Shown here piece by piece: positions 7,613-17,250 of a stretch of 64,000 bases of DNA. The DNA comes from Exiguobacterium sp. s48 (GTDB lineage Bacteria > Bacillota > Bacilli > Exiguobacteriales > Exiguobacteriaceae). A program made the position numbers and the translations under genes. The stretch is taken from the NCBI RefSeq assembly GCF_018617395.1, contig NZ_JACSKC010000003.1:144386-208385 (forward strand), written 5' to 3'. How positions within the stretch are numbered: position 1 is the first letter of the stretch; each line of letters opens with the position of its first letter. The notes under the pieces were generated by a model, which saw only the letters and a program-made list of their open reading frames with translations, did no database searches and was not told the origin of the DNA.

Positions 7613-9142
7613 TTGACAAAATTCCAAGATTTACAATTAAGTGAAGCGTTAGTAAAAGGTGTACACAAAATGGGCTTCGAGGAAGCTACACCGATCCAAG
7701 CTGAGACAATTCCTGTCGCACTCACGGGAGTGGACGTATTAGGACAAGCACAAACAGGTACAGGGAAAACAGCAGCTTTCGGTATTCCGACAATTGAGCG
7801 AATCGATTCAAAGGCGCGTCAAGTCCAAGCACTCGTTCTTGCACCGACACGTGAACTTGCGATTCAAGTTGCAGAAGAATTAAACAAAATCGGTGAAACG
7901 AAGCGCGTATACGCACTTCCAGTATACGGTGGTCAACAAATCGACCGTCAGATCCGTGGTTTGAAAAAGAACCCGCAAATTGTCGTAGCGACACCAGGAC
8001 GTCTCATGGACCACATGAAGCGTAAGACAATCAAACTCGATGACATTCAAACAGTCATCTTGGATGAAGCGGATGAAATGCTCAACATGGGCTTCGTTGA
8101 AGATATCGAAACGATTTTGGCTGGCCTTCCTGAAGAGCGCCAAACGCTTCTCTTCTCGGCAACGATGCCACCACAAATCAAAAAGATTGCTGAGCGTTTC
8201 ATGAAGTCGCCGACAATCATCAAAGTCAAAGCGAAAGAAATGACGGTTGAGAACATCAACCAGCAATTCCTCGAATTGCGTGAAGGTCAAAAATTCGATA
8301 CACTTTGCCGTTTGATTGACATCGATTCACCAGAACTCAGCATCATCTTCGCTCGTACGAAGAAACGTGTAGATGAAGTGACAGAAGCACTCATCAAACG
8401 CGGATACACTGCAGACGGTCTTCACGGAGACTTGACGCAATCAAAACGTGACCAAGTTATTCGTCGTTTCAAAAATGGAACAATCGATATCTTAGTAGCG
8501 ACCGACGTTGCGGCACGTGGACTTGATATTTCAGGTGTCACACACGTTTACAACTTCGATGTACCACAAGACCCAGAAAGCTACGTACACCGCATCGGTC
8601 GTACAGGTCGCGCTGGTAAGACAGGTACAGCCCTCACGTTCATCACGCCACGTGAATTTGGACAAGTGAAGGCAATCGAGCGTGTGACGAACAAGAAGAT
8701 GAACCGTCGTCACGTACCGACAATCGCGGAAGTACTTGAAGGAAACCAAAAGCAAGCAGCTGAAGAGTTGATCGAACGCGTTCAAGCGGGCGACTTCAAA
8801 GCTTACACGCAACTTGCGACAGAACTTCTTGAAGAGTACGAAGCAGTCGAAATCCTCGCTGCTGCCCTTCGCGGATTGACAAAAGAGCCAGATTCAACAC
8901 CTGTTGAAATCTCATACGCTGAACCAGTTCGTGTGAAACGCCAAGGTGGCCGTGGTGGCGATCGCGGTGGATACCGTGGCCGTAACGACCGTCGCGGTGG
9001 TGGCGGTGGCCGTGGTGGCGACCGTCGTGGTGGACGCGGTGGCGAACGTCGTGATGGACGTAGCGGAGACCGTAAAGGATCATACCGTGGTGACGATCGT
9101 CGTCGCTCGGATGACCGTGGTCCACGTCGTCCACGTGACTAA
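7613..9142 (+). CDS. cshA: DEAD-box RNA helicase (CshA type)
   Basis: A 509-residue ATP-dependent RNA helicase for RNA decay and ribosome assembly, especially in the cold. All core motifs are visible: Q motif GFEEATPIQ, motif I AQTGTGKT, Ia PTREL, II DEAD, III SAT, then [14 protein letters not shown] and HRIGRTGR. The last 65 residues are an RGG-rich tail ([19 protein letters not shown] and repeats) that should bind RNA without sequence preference. The start is TTG 7613, 8 bases after AAAGGAG; an ATG at 7592 would lie before the site. The gene is preceded by a terminator-like hairpin and followed by a terminator, so it stands alone. Confidence 0.93.
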   Translation: MTKFQDLQLSEALVKGVHKMGFEEATPIQAETIPVALTGVDVLGQAQTGTGKTAAFGIPTIERIDSKARQVQALVLAPTRELAIQVAEELNKIGETKRVYALPVYGGQQIDRQIRGLKKNPQIVVATPGRLMDHMKRKTIKLDDIQTVILDEADEMLNMGFVEDIETILAGLPEERQTLLFSATMPPQIKKIAERFMKSPTIIKVKAKEMTVENINQQFLELREGQKFDTLCRLIDIDSPELSIIFARTKKRVDEVTEALIKRGYTADGLHGDLTQSKRDQVIRRFKNGTIDILVATDVAARGLDISGVTHVYNFDVPQDPESYVHRIGRTGRAGKTGTALTFITPREFGQVKAIERVTNKKMNRRHVPTIAEVLEGNQKQAAEELIERVQAGDFKAYTQLATELLEEYEAVEILAAALRGLTKEPDSTPVEISYAEPVRVKRQGGRGGDRGGYRGRNDRRGGGGGRGGDRRGGRGGERRDGRSGDRKGSYRGDDRRRSDDRGPRRPRD

Positions 9143-9154
9143 TCATCATGAAAT

Positions 9155-9189
9155 GCCGCATTTCCTTAAGTGGATTTGCGGCTTTTTTT
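9155..9189 (+). terminator. Terminator of the DEAD-box helicase gene
   Basis: Stem GCCGCA-TCC / GGA-TGCGGC with two internal mismatches, followed by seven T bases. Confidence 0.7.
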
Positions 9190-9242
9190 ATAGTGTCGTG
9201 CTACACTAGTTGAGTAGAGATGGAAGGATGAGGTGTCAACGG

Positions 9243-9494
9243 ATGGTGGAATTAAGTTTCGGTCTCCTTGTGCTACTTGGTTGTGTAATCGCATTGAAAC
9301 CAATTGTCTCAAGGACGGATCGTCCTAACTTTCGTTATATCCCCGTGGCAACATTGTTATTTGGAGCGATGATTTTCTTAGTGTTAGCCATTGGAGTAGG
9401 CGGAAAGATGGGCATTGCATATGGCGTGGTGAGTATCGCCTATTTTATTGCTTGTTTTGGTGCCTATATGTATGTACACACGCGAACGAGCTGA
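9243..9494 (+). CDS. Small three-helix membrane protein, unknown
   Basis: An 83-residue very hydrophobic protein with three likely membrane helices (LSFGLLVLLGCVIAL, ATLLFGAMIFLVLAIGVG, GIAYGVVSIAYFIACFGAYM). The ATG at 9243 is 7 bases after GAGGTG; starts further upstream at 9210 or 9228 lack a correctly spaced site. It is 40 bases upstream of the YkuI-like gene on the same strand and may share its transcript. Family not recognised. Confidence 0.6.
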   Translation: MVELSFGLLVLLGCVIALKPIVSRTDRPNFRYIPVATLLFGAMIFLVLAIGVGGKMGIAYGVVSIAYFIACFGAYMYVHTRTS

Positions 9495-9534
9495 TTGTAG
9501 CTCGTTTTCGCATTTAACGAAGAGGTGATGAATT

Positions 9535-10719
9535 GTGGATGCGGTAGAAGTGATGGTCCATCCTGAAGAAGTGATGGTGACGTATGAACCAATCCTTGGA
9601 GCGGCGACGTTTCAAGTGGAAGGATATATGGTACACGGACGCTTTCGTGGTGAATCGTTGACACCATTTTTTTATGATGATGACGTTCCCATCGAGTATC
9701 AATTAGACATCGCTCAGCGAATGGAACAGTTAGCGGCTGAACAACTTCGTGACGCTAAATCTTTTGTCACGTTTAGATGCCGGGCAGAGTGGATCCTTGA
9801 AGAAGGAGGAGAAGCGTTTTTAGCACCGCTTCGCGAACTCAATTTTCCGTTACATCGCATATACGTGACACTCCAAGGAACGGATTTAGTTGATGTCTCT
9901 CGTCTGTCGCGTGTCATTCAGTACTATCGGTCGTATGGATTGAAGATTGCGTTAGACTTTGCGGAATCGACGAGCATCGAAGACATCATGACACTTGCGC
10001 CAGAATTGTTACTCGTCGACCTTGGTACGATGATTGAGAAAAAGACGTTATCGGTCACCTATCCGAATATGCTTCAGACGATGGAATATATCGCTTCAAA
10101 GCTCGGTGCACCGCTTCTTTACAAATCCATCGACCATGTTGGACAGCTTCGATACGCGTGGCAGCACGGTGGTCGCTATTACATGGGGGGTCTACTTGGA
10201 TTGGAAGATGCGCTTCCCCAACGAGAAATCAAAGGAATGGGTGTATTGGCACAAGAAGTCCCCTCCTTCTTTTTACATGATCAGAAACGATTGAATCGCT
10301 TGTATGAGCTTGAATTTGAGTTACACCGCCGAATCGGAGAACTCGTTCAATCTGGAAAATGGTCGAGAGACAAGAAAGATGAGTGGATTCAATTCATCGC
10401 CCCAAAACTGGAAGAGGTGTTTGTTCGTTATTATATAACGGATAAGACAGGTTTCCAGACGAGTGCGAACGTTTACTGCGTGAATGGAGAGTGGCGTGTC
10501 GATAATACGTATCGAGGCTATAACTGGAGTTTCCGACCGTATTTCATTCAGACGATGGCGGCGATGGATGTACGGGGGCGTGGCTATTTATCGGGAGACT
10601 ATCGTGATTTCAGTTCGAACGAAGTGACGAGAACCTTCAGTTATCCGTTACCGGACGGCATGTTCTTATTCGCAGATATATCTGAAGAATACTTATATCA
10701 GAATCGATTATTAGATTGA
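9535..10719 (+). CDS. ykuI: YkuI-like protein: degenerate EAL domain plus PAS-like C-terminal domain
   Basis: A 394-residue protein collinear with B. subtilis YkuI (about 407). Residues 15-240 are an EAL-type barrel (VTYEPILGAATFQVEGYMVHGR, ITLAPELLLVDL-like segment, HGGRYYMGGL), and residues 250-394 are the YkuI C-terminal sensor fold (GEWRVDNTYRGYNWSFRPYF, TRTFSYPLPDGMFLFADI). The Glu of the EAL motif, seen as GYEVLGR in YkuI, is Met here (GYMVHGR), and the LEITE-type Asn/Glu segment reads VTLQGTDL. It is therefore probably a cyclic-di-GMP binder or a non-catalytic protein, not a phosphodiesterase. GTG start after AGAGGTGAT. Confidence 0.8.
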   Translation: MDAVEVMVHPEEVMVTYEPILGAATFQVEGYMVHGRFRGESLTPFFYDDDVPIEYQLDIAQRMEQLAAEQLRDAKSFVTFRCRAEWILEEGGEAFLAPLRELNFPLHRIYVTLQGTDLVDVSRLSRVIQYYRSYGLKIALDFAESTSIEDIMTLAPELLLVDLGTMIEKKTLSVTYPNMLQTMEYIASKLGAPLLYKSIDHVGQLRYAWQHGGRYYMGGLLGLEDALPQREIKGMGVLAQEVPSFFLHDQKRLNRLYELEFELHRRIGELVQSGKWSRDKKDEWIQFIAPKLEEVFVRYYITDKTGFQTSANVYCVNGEWRVDNTYRGYNWSFRPYFIQTMAAMDVRGRGYLSGDYRDFSSNEVTRTFSYPLPDGMFLFADISEEYLYQNRLLD

Positions 10720-10733
10720 AAGGGAGAATGATG

Positions 10734-11483
10734 ATGTTAGATTATGATTACGATGCACTACGCGAAATCGGACGAATCGTCGCGCTTGCTCGTGATGAGA
10801 TGGCGAAAGCTGTCAAACCGGGTATGACGACAAAAGAGTTGGATGCAATTGGACAACGCATTTTAGAAGAAGAAGGTGCGGCTTCTGCGCCGATCACGAT
10901 GTACGAATTTCCGGGATATACGTGTATCTCACTGAATGACGTCGCTGCCCACGGTATTCCGGGAGATGAAGTCATTCAAGAAGGCGATATCGTCAACGTA
11001 GACGTCTCCGCTGTGAAGGATGGCTATTATGCCGATACAGGTCGTACCGTCATTGCAGGGGCGGCGAAGTCGCCTCAGCACGAGCGCTTAGTAGAGGTGT
11101 CCTTGACGTCACTCGAAGCAGGACTCAGCAAGGTCAAGGCGGGCGTGAAAGTCAATCAGATTGGGAAGGCGATTTACGCTGACGCGAGAAAGAATGGATT
11201 CACGGTCATCCGTAACTTGGCCGGACATGGTCTCGGTCGGACATTGCACGGGGAGCCGGAAACGATTTCGAACTATTATAGTCGCGAAGAAAATCAACTC
11301 TTAAAAGCTGGACAAGTGATTGCTGTCGAGACGTTCATCTCGACAAAGGATGAAATCGTCTATCAATCGGAAGAGGATGGTTGGACGCTTTTCACACCGA
11401 ACAAGAGTCTTGTTTCGCAGTTCGAGCATACAGTCGTTGTCACAGAAGATGGGTATGAAGTATTAACGGGCTCATTCCGTTAA
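10734..11483 (+). CDS. map: Methionine aminopeptidase type I (second-copy/YflG type)
   Basis: A 249-residue metalloprotease that removes the initiator Met. The five metal ligands of the pita-bread fold are visible: Asp in NVDVSAVKDG, Asp in YYADTGRT, His in GHGLGRTLHGEP, Glu in AVETFIS and Glu in FEHTVVV. The short N-terminus and length match B. subtilis YflG rather than the ribosomal-operon MapA. Three ATGs lie in a row at 10728, 10731 and 10734; the last is 7 bases after GGGAG and is preferred. The 14-base gap suggests co-transcription with the YkuI-like gene. Confidence 0.9.
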   Translation: MLDYDYDALREIGRIVALARDEMAKAVKPGMTTKELDAIGQRILEEEGAASAPITMYEFPGYTCISLNDVAAHGIPGDEVIQEGDIVNVDVSAVKDGYYADTGRTVIAGAAKSPQHERLVEVSLTSLEAGLSKVKAGVKVNQIGKAIYADARKNGFTVIRNLAGHGLGRTLHGEPETISNYYSREENQLLKAGQVIAVETFISTKDEIVYQSEEDGWTLFTPNKSLVSQFEHTVVVTEDGYEVLTGSFR

Positions 11484-11486
11484 CGT

Positions 11487-11524
11487 AAAGAAGGTGTGGT
11501 TCTTCTGAACCGCACCTTCTTTTA
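11487..11524. terminator. Bidirectional terminator between map and menC
   Basis: Stem AAAGAAGGTGYGGTTC / GAACCGCACCTTCTTT with loop TTCT and T/A tracts on both sides. It overlaps the menC stop by 3 bases. Confidence 0.85.
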
Positions 11525-12592
11525 TGTTTGTAATGTAATCATTTCTTCGCGTAGTTGTTCAATCAGATTCCAATCTGGTTGTACCGAATCTGGTAGCAAC
11601 AATTTCCCGTTCTCGACTTCAAGCGGTGTATCGAGTAAATCTTGTTCAAAATAAGCGCTCGTCCCCGACATATCCGCAGGGAAATGTGCACCGCTTAGTG
11701 ATGCGAATAAGAGCGTATGATATCTTCCGATGCCTGATTCATACATTCCGCCGACCCAGTAGGGAATTCCATATTCTCGAATATTTAACGCCTCACGCAA
11801 TCCGCCGACACGTGCAGGTTTAATATTGACGATTTTGCCTGCACCTAGTTGCGTCATCGTTTCCACATCATCATAGGACGTGATCGACTCATCGAGACAA
11901 ATTGGCGTATTCAGTTTTTGTTGGAGAGCCGCTGATTTGACGAATTGTCGGCTCGGGTATGGTTGTTCAATCATCAATAATTGATGGGCATCGATTTGCT
12001 GGAACCATTCAATCGGTTGCTCGGAGGCACTCCCATTCAAATCAATCATAAGTGGTGCGTCTGGGAAGACGGTACGAATTTCTCGGAGTGCAGGTAATAG
12101 TTCGTGGGGAAATGCCTTTAACTTGATTCGTTCAAATCCCTCTTCTATGGCCGACTCGATGGATTTCATCGTTTGATTTAGTAAACCAATCCCTATTGTT
12201 CTCCCGCAAGAAACTGAATCACCTGCCTTCAGATACGTCTTCAATGACTTGTTGGCACGTGCTGCCTCGATCTCCCATAAAGCACTTTCCCACATTGCTT
12301 TTGCCATCCGTTGACCGATGATGGAAGAGACGAGTTTTGGAAAGAGATCAGTCGTCACGGTCATTCCTTTTAATAGATTAAGAATCAGTTTAGATGTGTC
12401 AATCATGGATTGGGTCGTTTCTTCGGTATACCAAGGAGTCTCGAATGCGACACCTTCACCGTATCCAACTGCACCATCTACTGTCTCGAGACGGAGGATG
12501 ATGGTACGTCTGACAGATAAGACGGCATGTGCTGTCACGATTGGGTGTTTGAATCTCAATGGGACAATAGAAAGTTCGGCACGTTTAATCAT
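11522..12592 (-). CDS. menC: o-Succinylbenzoate synthase (MenC)
   Basis: A 356-residue enolase-superfamily enzyme that dehydrates SHCHC to o-succinylbenzoate in menaquinone synthesis. Catalytic Lys pair IKLKAF, metal ligands Asp in LMIDLNG, Glu in MIEQPY and Asp in CLDESI, and the second catalytic Lys in NIKPARVGG are all present. Position as the last gene of the men cluster, overlapping menE by 4 bases, settles the function against the N-acylamino-acid racemase alternative in the same family. Confidence 0.92.
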   Translation of the reverse strand: MIKRAELSIVPLRFKHPIVTAHAVLSVRRTIILRLETVDGAVGYGEGVAFETPWYTEETTQSMIDTSKLILNLLKGMTVTTDLFPKLVSSIIGQRMAKAMWESALWEIEAARANKSLKTYLKAGDSVSCGRTIGIGLLNQTMKSIESAIEEGFERIKLKAFPHELLPALREIRTVFPDAPLMIDLNGSASEQPIEWFQQIDAHQLLMIEQPYPSRQFVKSAALQQKLNTPICLDESITSYDDVETMTQLGAGKIVNIKPARVGGLREALNIREYGIPYWVGGMYESGIGRYHTLLFASLSGAHFPADMSGTSAYFEQDLLDTPLEVENGKLLLPDSVQPDWNLIEQLREEMITLQT

Positions 12593-13947
12593 GACAATAG
12601 CTCCTTTAAGCGATGACGCATTAATTTTCCGTTCGCATTTCGTGGTAGGTTCGGTACACGGTGAATGGCAATCGGATGCTTGTATTTGGCCAACTGGGAG
12701 TTGAGCATTTCCTGCATCTCGGTCGGGTCATAAGTACCGACGACGAAAGCGACGGGCACTTCTCCCCAAGTCGGATGCGCTTGTTTCGTGACGCCGACAT
12801 CTTGAACACCGGCACAACGTAACATGGCGGCTTCAATTTCAGCGGGGTATACATTTTCGCCACCTGAAATAATGAGATCACTTCGCCGGTCGTGTACATA
12901 GAGATAACCATCCTGCATCGTTCCGAGGTCACCCGTCTGCCAAAAACCATCGGGTGTCCAAGTGTCTGATTCAGGTTGTTCGAAGTACCCCTTCGTCACC
13001 GTCGGACCTTTCACTTCAATCTCACCGTCTTGATTGATGCGAATCACTGTCGGCGGAATGGGGCGACCACTCGAACCGATATGTGAGAGTGCTTCGCTCG
13101 GAAGTAGCGTGGCGACTTGAGAGCATGTTTCAGTCATACCGTATGTTTGCGCAACAGGTAACTGTCGTCGTTCCGCTTCTTCTAGTAACGGACGAGGGAC
13201 GGGACCACCACCGACGAGCAATGTACGAAGATGATATCGCGCTAGTCCTGCATCGAGTAGTCGTTGCAGCATGATGGAGACGAGAGACAGTTGTGTGATT
13301 CCTTCCGTCCGAATCAAGTCAAGCGTCCGATTGACATCAAATCGTGGTTCTACGTAGAGTGTCGAACCGATGATGGCACTCCGATATACTTGTGACAGTC
13401 CACTCATGTGAAATAGGGGAGTCACCACTAACATACGGTCAGATGCGTGATAGTCTAGATGTGACTCGGCAGCGCGTGCGCTAGCAAGATGATTGCCATA
13501 CGTCTGTTGCACCGCTTTGGCCCGCCCCGTCGTACCGGATGTGAACATGAGAGACATCGTGTCATTTTCTTTCCACTCATGTGTCACAGTGAAACCTGAA
13601 CGCGCCCGACGTGTCACTAAAAGTTGTGTGAGCGGCAAATCAATCTCGTCATCGACGAGAAGCAAATCGACTCTTGCTGTATTTAACTGAGTGCGTACTT
13701 CCTCTAAGGTCAATCGTGTGTTCAGCGGCACGATGACTTTACCAAGCAGGTGCACGGCATGGACGGCGATGACGTAATCTTTGCTGTTTTGAGCGAAGAT
13801 GCCGATTCTCTCGGAAGTGGGTACCTGTTCATGGATATATTGGGCAAGTTGCAAGCTCTCGGCACGTAATGTTCCCCATGTCAATCTTTCCTCGCTTGTT
13901 ACGAGTGCAATCTGTGATGCCGGATGTTGATGAATCCATTCATACAT
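12589..13947 (-). CDS. menE: o-Succinylbenzoate-CoA ligase (MenE)
   Basis: A 452-residue adenylate-forming enzyme that activates o-succinylbenzoate to its CoA ester. Motifs: P-loop LMFTSGTTGRAKAV, YGMTETCS, WQTGDLG, DLIISGGENVYPAEIE and the C-terminal Lys region RNANGKLMR. Slightly shorter than B. subtilis MenE. ATG 13947 is used, 8 bases after GGAGG; an upstream GTG-type extension has no site. The ribosome site directly abuts the T-tract of a hairpin after menB, so expression of menE-menC probably depends on read-through. Confidence 0.92.
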   Translation of the reverse strand: MYEWIHQHPASQIALVTSEERLTWGTLRAESLQLAQYIHEQVPTSERIGIFAQNSKDYVIAVHAVHLLGKVIVPLNTRLTLEEVRTQLNTARVDLLLVDDEIDLPLTQLLVTRRARSGFTVTHEWKENDTMSLMFTSGTTGRAKAVQQTYGNHLASARAAESHLDYHASDRMLVVTPLFHMSGLSQVYRSAIIGSTLYVEPRFDVNRTLDLIRTEGITQLSLVSIMLQRLLDAGLARYHLRTLLVGGGPVPRPLLEEAERRQLPVAQTYGMTETCSQVATLLPSEALSHIGSSGRPIPPTVIRINQDGEIEVKGPTVTKGYFEQPESDTWTPDGFWQTGDLGTMQDGYLYVHDRRSDLIISGGENVYPAEIEAAMLRCAGVQDVGVTKQAHPTWGEVPVAFVVGTYDPTEMQEMLNSQLAKYKHPIAIHRVPNLPRNANGKLMRHRLKELLS

Positions 13948-13960
13948 ATGTGTAACCTCC

Positions 13961-13990
13961 AAAAAAAGAGTAGCGGAATCGCTACTCTCT
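13961..13990 (-). terminator. Terminator-like hairpin between menB and menE
   Basis: On the minus strand AGAGTAGCG-ATTC-CGCTACTCT is a perfect 9-bp stem followed by TTTTTTT and then at once the GGAGG of menE. Confidence 0.75.
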
Positions 13991-13998
13991 CAACAAAA

Positions 13999-14823
13999 TT
14001 AAGGGAAACGTGGAAATTGACCGAAGTCAGGATCACGTTTTTCTTTGAACGCATCGCGTCCTTCTTTCGCTTCATCCGTTGTGTAGTAGAGAAGCGTTGC
14101 ATCTCCAGCGAGTTGCTGAAGGCCAGCAAGACCGTCTGTGTCTGCGTTCATCGCTGCTTTCAAGAAGCGAAGTGCAGTCGGTGAGTGTTGTAAGATTTCT
14201 TGGCACCACTTGACTGTTTCTGCTTCGAGTTGATCGAGAGGGACGACGGTGTTGACGAGTCCCATTTCGAGTGCTTCTTGCGCATCGTACTGGCGACAGA
14301 GGTACCAGATTTCACGAGCTTTCTTATGACCGATGATGCGTGCTAAGTAACCAGAACCATATCCTGCATCGAACGAACCGACTTTAGGACCTGTTTGTCC
14401 GAAGCGAGCGTTGTCCGCTGCAATCGTTAAGTCACATACGACGTGAAGGACATGCCCTCCGCCGATTGCGAAACCTGCGACCATGGCGATGACCGGTTTT
14501 GGAATGACGCGAATGAGGCGTTGAAGGTCGAGGACATTCAAGCGCGGGATTTCATCTTCCCCGACGTATCCGCCATGCCCACGAACTTTTTGGTCTCCAC
14601 CTGAACAGAATGCCTTTTCGCCTTCACCCGTCAAGATGATGACGCCGACTTCTTTGTCGTCACGTGCGCGTGCGAATGCGTCAATCAATTCATTGACCGT
14701 CAACGGACGGAACGCGTTGCGTACCTCAGGACGGTTGATGGTGATTTTAGCAATCCCATTCCATGTCTCATATTTAATGTCTTCATACGTACGGACCGAT
14801 GTCCAGTTCGCTACTGATTCCAT
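13999..14823 (-). CDS. menB: 1,4-Dihydroxy-2-naphthoyl-CoA synthase (MenB)
   Basis: A 274-residue crotonase-family enzyme that closes the naphthoate ring from o-succinylbenzoyl-CoA. Family marks: [29 protein letters not shown], the oxyanion segment [20 protein letters not shown] and the MenB-specific [14 protein letters not shown] and C-terminal [15 protein letters not shown]. Typical length (B. subtilis 271). A single base separates its ATG from the menH stop, so translation is coupled. Confidence 0.95.
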   Translation of the reverse strand: MESVANWTSVRTYEDIKYETWNGIAKITINRPEVRNAFRPLTVNELIDAFARARDDKEVGVIILTGEGEKAFCSGGDQKVRGHGGYVGEDEIPRLNVLDLQRLIRVIPKPVIAMVAGFAIGGGHVLHVVCDLTIAADNARFGQTGPKVGSFDAGYGSGYLARIIGHKKAREIWYLCRQYDAQEALEMGLVNTVVPLDQLEAETVKWCQEILQHSPTALRFLKAAMNADTDGLAGLQQLAGDATLLYYTTDEAKEGRDAFKEKRDPDFGQFPRFP

Positions 14824-14824
14824 T

Positions 14825-15604
14825 TTAAATACCCCCTAAAATCAATTTCTTTATTATTGTACCAAACTCTGGTGCATTCTCGATATGAGGAGCATGCCCC
14901 GCATTTGAAATTTCATAAATTTTAAGATCAGACCGTTCTTCCTGCATCTGTCGCGCAATCGCGTTGAACTTATGATCTTCTGCTCCGACAATCAAATCGG
15001 TACGAGGAAGATGCTCTAGGGCGCCCCATAGCGATGGCATATGACCCGTTCCGATAGCTCGCAAACTGTTCGCAAGAGCAGTTGGGTCTTGTGCGAGACG
15101 GTCCTTTCGAAGTGCATGCTTCATTTCTTCTGTTTGTCGCCAAAGCGGAAGGTTCTCCCATCGCTTGACGAAAGCAACGAGTCCTTCGGTTTCGATGAAG
15201 CGAGCGAGTTCTTCGTCTTGACGTCGGCGAGCTGACCGTTCTTTTGAAGAACGGAGGCCGGGTGTCGTACTGATCCCGATGACATGTTCGACGCGCTTGT
15301 CGCATGCGGCGAGCGTTAATGCGATCCGACCACCGAGTGAATACCCGACGACCGTCCATGGACGGTCGTCTAAATCGAGTAGGCGTGAAAGGTCCTTCAC
15401 TTGTTGACTCATTGTCGAACGGCAGACAGTAGGATGTTCCGTTGACCCATGTTGAAGGAGTGAAGGGGATACGGAGCGGATCGGCATCGCAGGCAGCCAA
15501 TCAATCCAGTGACTAGTTCCCGTAAACCCGTGTAGGAACAGCACTGGTTTGCCTTCTCCTTGAACAGTTACCTCGTAGCGGACGCCTCTCAAGTCGATAT
15601 TCAT
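14825..15604 (-). CDS. menH: SHCHC synthase (MenH), alpha/beta hydrolase
   Basis: A 259-residue alpha/beta-hydrolase that eliminates pyruvate from SEPHCHC. Oxyanion region [14 protein letters not shown], nucleophile elbow VGYSLGGR, acid in VGAEDHKFN and His in [11 protein letters not shown] are visible, as are the MenH-type segments STTPGL and GTGHMPSLW. The strand usually read as D-LLGHG is [10 protein letters not shown] here, a small departure. It overlaps menD by 4 bases. Confidence 0.9.
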   Translation of the reverse strand: MNIDLRGVRYEVTVQGEGKPVLFLHGFTGTSHWIDWLPAMPIRSVSPSLLQHGSTEHPTVCRSTMSQQVKDLSRLLDLDDRPWTVVGYSLGGRIALTLAACDKRVEHVIGISTTPGLRSSKERSARRRQDEELARFIETEGLVAFVKRWENLPLWRQTEEMKHALRKDRLAQDPTALANSLRAIGTGHMPSLWGALEHLPRTDLIVGAEDHKFNAIARQMQEERSDLKIYEISNAGHAPHIENAPEFGTIIKKLILGGI

Positions 15605-17250
15605 GCTTCATTTTCCGTGATGAGGCGAGCGCAAACGGATTGTGTCCATTCTCGATGTGTGATGACATTCTGCTCGCGATTCGATGGGAATTCAATCAAG
15701 TGAATGCCATCTTCAACTGCTGCTTGAATGTCATCGGGCCGTTCAATCAAACGATAGGTCAAACCGTACGTCTCCGCAAATCCACGAATATTTAAATCGA
15801 GTGGTGTCCCGAACAAATCTTCGAATAGCTGAGCGTCAACTGAAGCCTGCGGTAAAAAGGAGAAGATTCCTCCGCCATTGTTATTCGAAATGACGACAGA
15901 AAATTTTCCGGGGTGATGCTTCAATAGTTGGAGTGCATTGCTATCATGATAGAATGCCAAATCACCAATAAGTAGAGCGGCTTGGGTCGTGTCATAACAA
16001 CTGCCGAGCGCGCTCGATATCACACCGTCAATCCCATTTGCGCCTCGATTGGCGAGGACATGAACTGGTTTTCCGGCTGATAATGTCGTATCGACATCGC
16101 GAATTGGCATACTGTTACTGACAAAAAGTCGTTCGATTGACGTATCAAGTAATCGTTTCGTCAATTCCGCTTCTCCTTGAAGGGAAGCTTTTGCTGACTC
16201 GGCGATACCTTCGAAGAGACGTAGTCGTTCGATATAATGTGGTTTATTGATTGATTCAATAAGTGGTAAAAAGTCGAGCGCGTCTCCATAACAGATGGTC
16301 GCGTGGCTACTCGGGTCACGGTAAGAACCGGGTTCTTCGACCACAAGTTGGTCAGCCGAAGACATCCATTGATTGAACCGCTTGGAAACGGGTGCGGCAC
16401 CGAAGCGGATGAATACATCGGGTAACCAGTCGGCACGATGCTCACTTGCGAGCCACGTGTCATAGTTCGTCAAGACATCATCAAAACGCCGCATATCGCT
16501 AAGTGGATCGGCGAAAATCGGAATGTTATGTTCCGTCGCGAATTCATATATTCCTTCTTGCCATGTTGACGGTGTAGATGGCCCGACGACGAAAGCGAGT
16601 TGTTTTTGGTGTGTCCGTTCTGAAAAGAGATCACGGTCGGCACGTGTCGGACGAACGCGCTGCCTTTCTCGTGTAATTGGTTCACCTTTTAGAATTTGCT
16701 TTAAGTATTCAAGGTCTGGAAGCAATGGTTCTCGGAACGGGACATTTAAATGAACCGGTCCCATCGGAGCCTGCATGGCAACACTTGTGAACCGGGTGAC
16801 CGTCTGTTGCATGAATGAGAGCGTCACTTCTTCCGGAACGGGGAGGTCGAGGCTCATTTTTACCTGTTCGCCGTATAACCTGACTTGATTGATTGTCTGG
16901 GGTGCCCCGACATTTCGGAGTTCATGCGGTCGGTCGGTCGTGAGAACGATGAGCGGTAGCTGAGAAATATACGCTTCCGTCACGGCCGAGTAATAATTCG
17001 TCGCGGCTGTACCGCTCGTGCAAATGAGTGCGACAGGACGGACAGTGTCCGTTGAACGTGTCAGACCGAGCGCGAAAAATGCGGCAGAACGCTCGTCAAC
17101 GATGATGTGATGACGAAGATGAGGGTGTAGATAAGCTGCCACAGCGAGCGGGGTCGAACGAGAACCCGGGCTGATGACTACATCCTTCACACCGGATTCA
17201 ACTAGTCGATTCACCATAGACGCCACCCATTCGGTCAACATCTTATTCAT
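15601..17250 (-). CDS. menD: SEPHCHC synthase (MenD)
   Basis: A 549-residue thiamine-diphosphate enzyme that adds a succinyl semialdehyde unit from 2-oxoglutarate to isochorismate. N-terminal MenD signature GVKDVVISPGSRSTPLAVAA, catalytic Glu in VDERSAAFFALG, and the ThDP/Mg site GDLAFYHDSNAL with NNNGGGIFSFLP are present. ATG 17250 is 8 bases after AAGGAGG; the frame open to 17280 has no other site. The start overlaps the end of menF by 8 bases. Confidence 0.95.
   Translation of the reverse strand: MNKMLTEWVASMVNRLVESGVKDVVISPGSRSTPLAVAAYLHPHLRHHIIVDERSAAFFALGLTRSTDTVRPVALICTSGTAATNYYSAVTEAYISQLPLIVLTTDRPHELRNVGAPQTINQVRLYGEQVKMSLDLPVPEEVTLSFMQQTVTRFTSVAMQAPMGPVHLNVPFREPLLPDLEYLKQILKGEPITRERQRVRPTRADRDLFSERTHQKQLAFVVGPSTPSTWQEGIYEFATEHNIPIFADPLSDMRRFDDVLTNYDTWLASEHRADWLPDVFIRFGAAPVSKRFNQWMSSADQLVVEEPGSYRDPSSHATICYGDALDFLPLIESINKPHYIERLRLFEGIAESAKASLQGEAELTKRLLDTSIERLFVSNSMPIRDVDTTLSAGKPVHVLANRGANGIDGVISSALGSCYDTTQAALLIGDLAFYHDSNALQLLKHHPGKFSVVISNNNGGGIFSFLPQASVDAQLFEDLFGTPLDLNIRGFAETYGLTYRLIERPDDIQAAVEDGIHLIEFPSNREQNVITHREWTQSVCARLITENEA

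Noticed and set aside
8796..9161. His/Arg/Asp-rich open frame on the minus strand
   Set aside because: It is the complement of the helicase RGG tail; the composition is imposed by GGT/CGT codons.
8946..9209. Val/Ala-rich open frame in another phase of the helicase tail
   Set aside because: Low-complexity shadow of the RGG repeats with no ribosome site.
15684..15893. Antisense and overlapping frames within menD and other long genes
   Set aside because: All lie inside well-supported genes, lack ribosome sites and show no family pattern.
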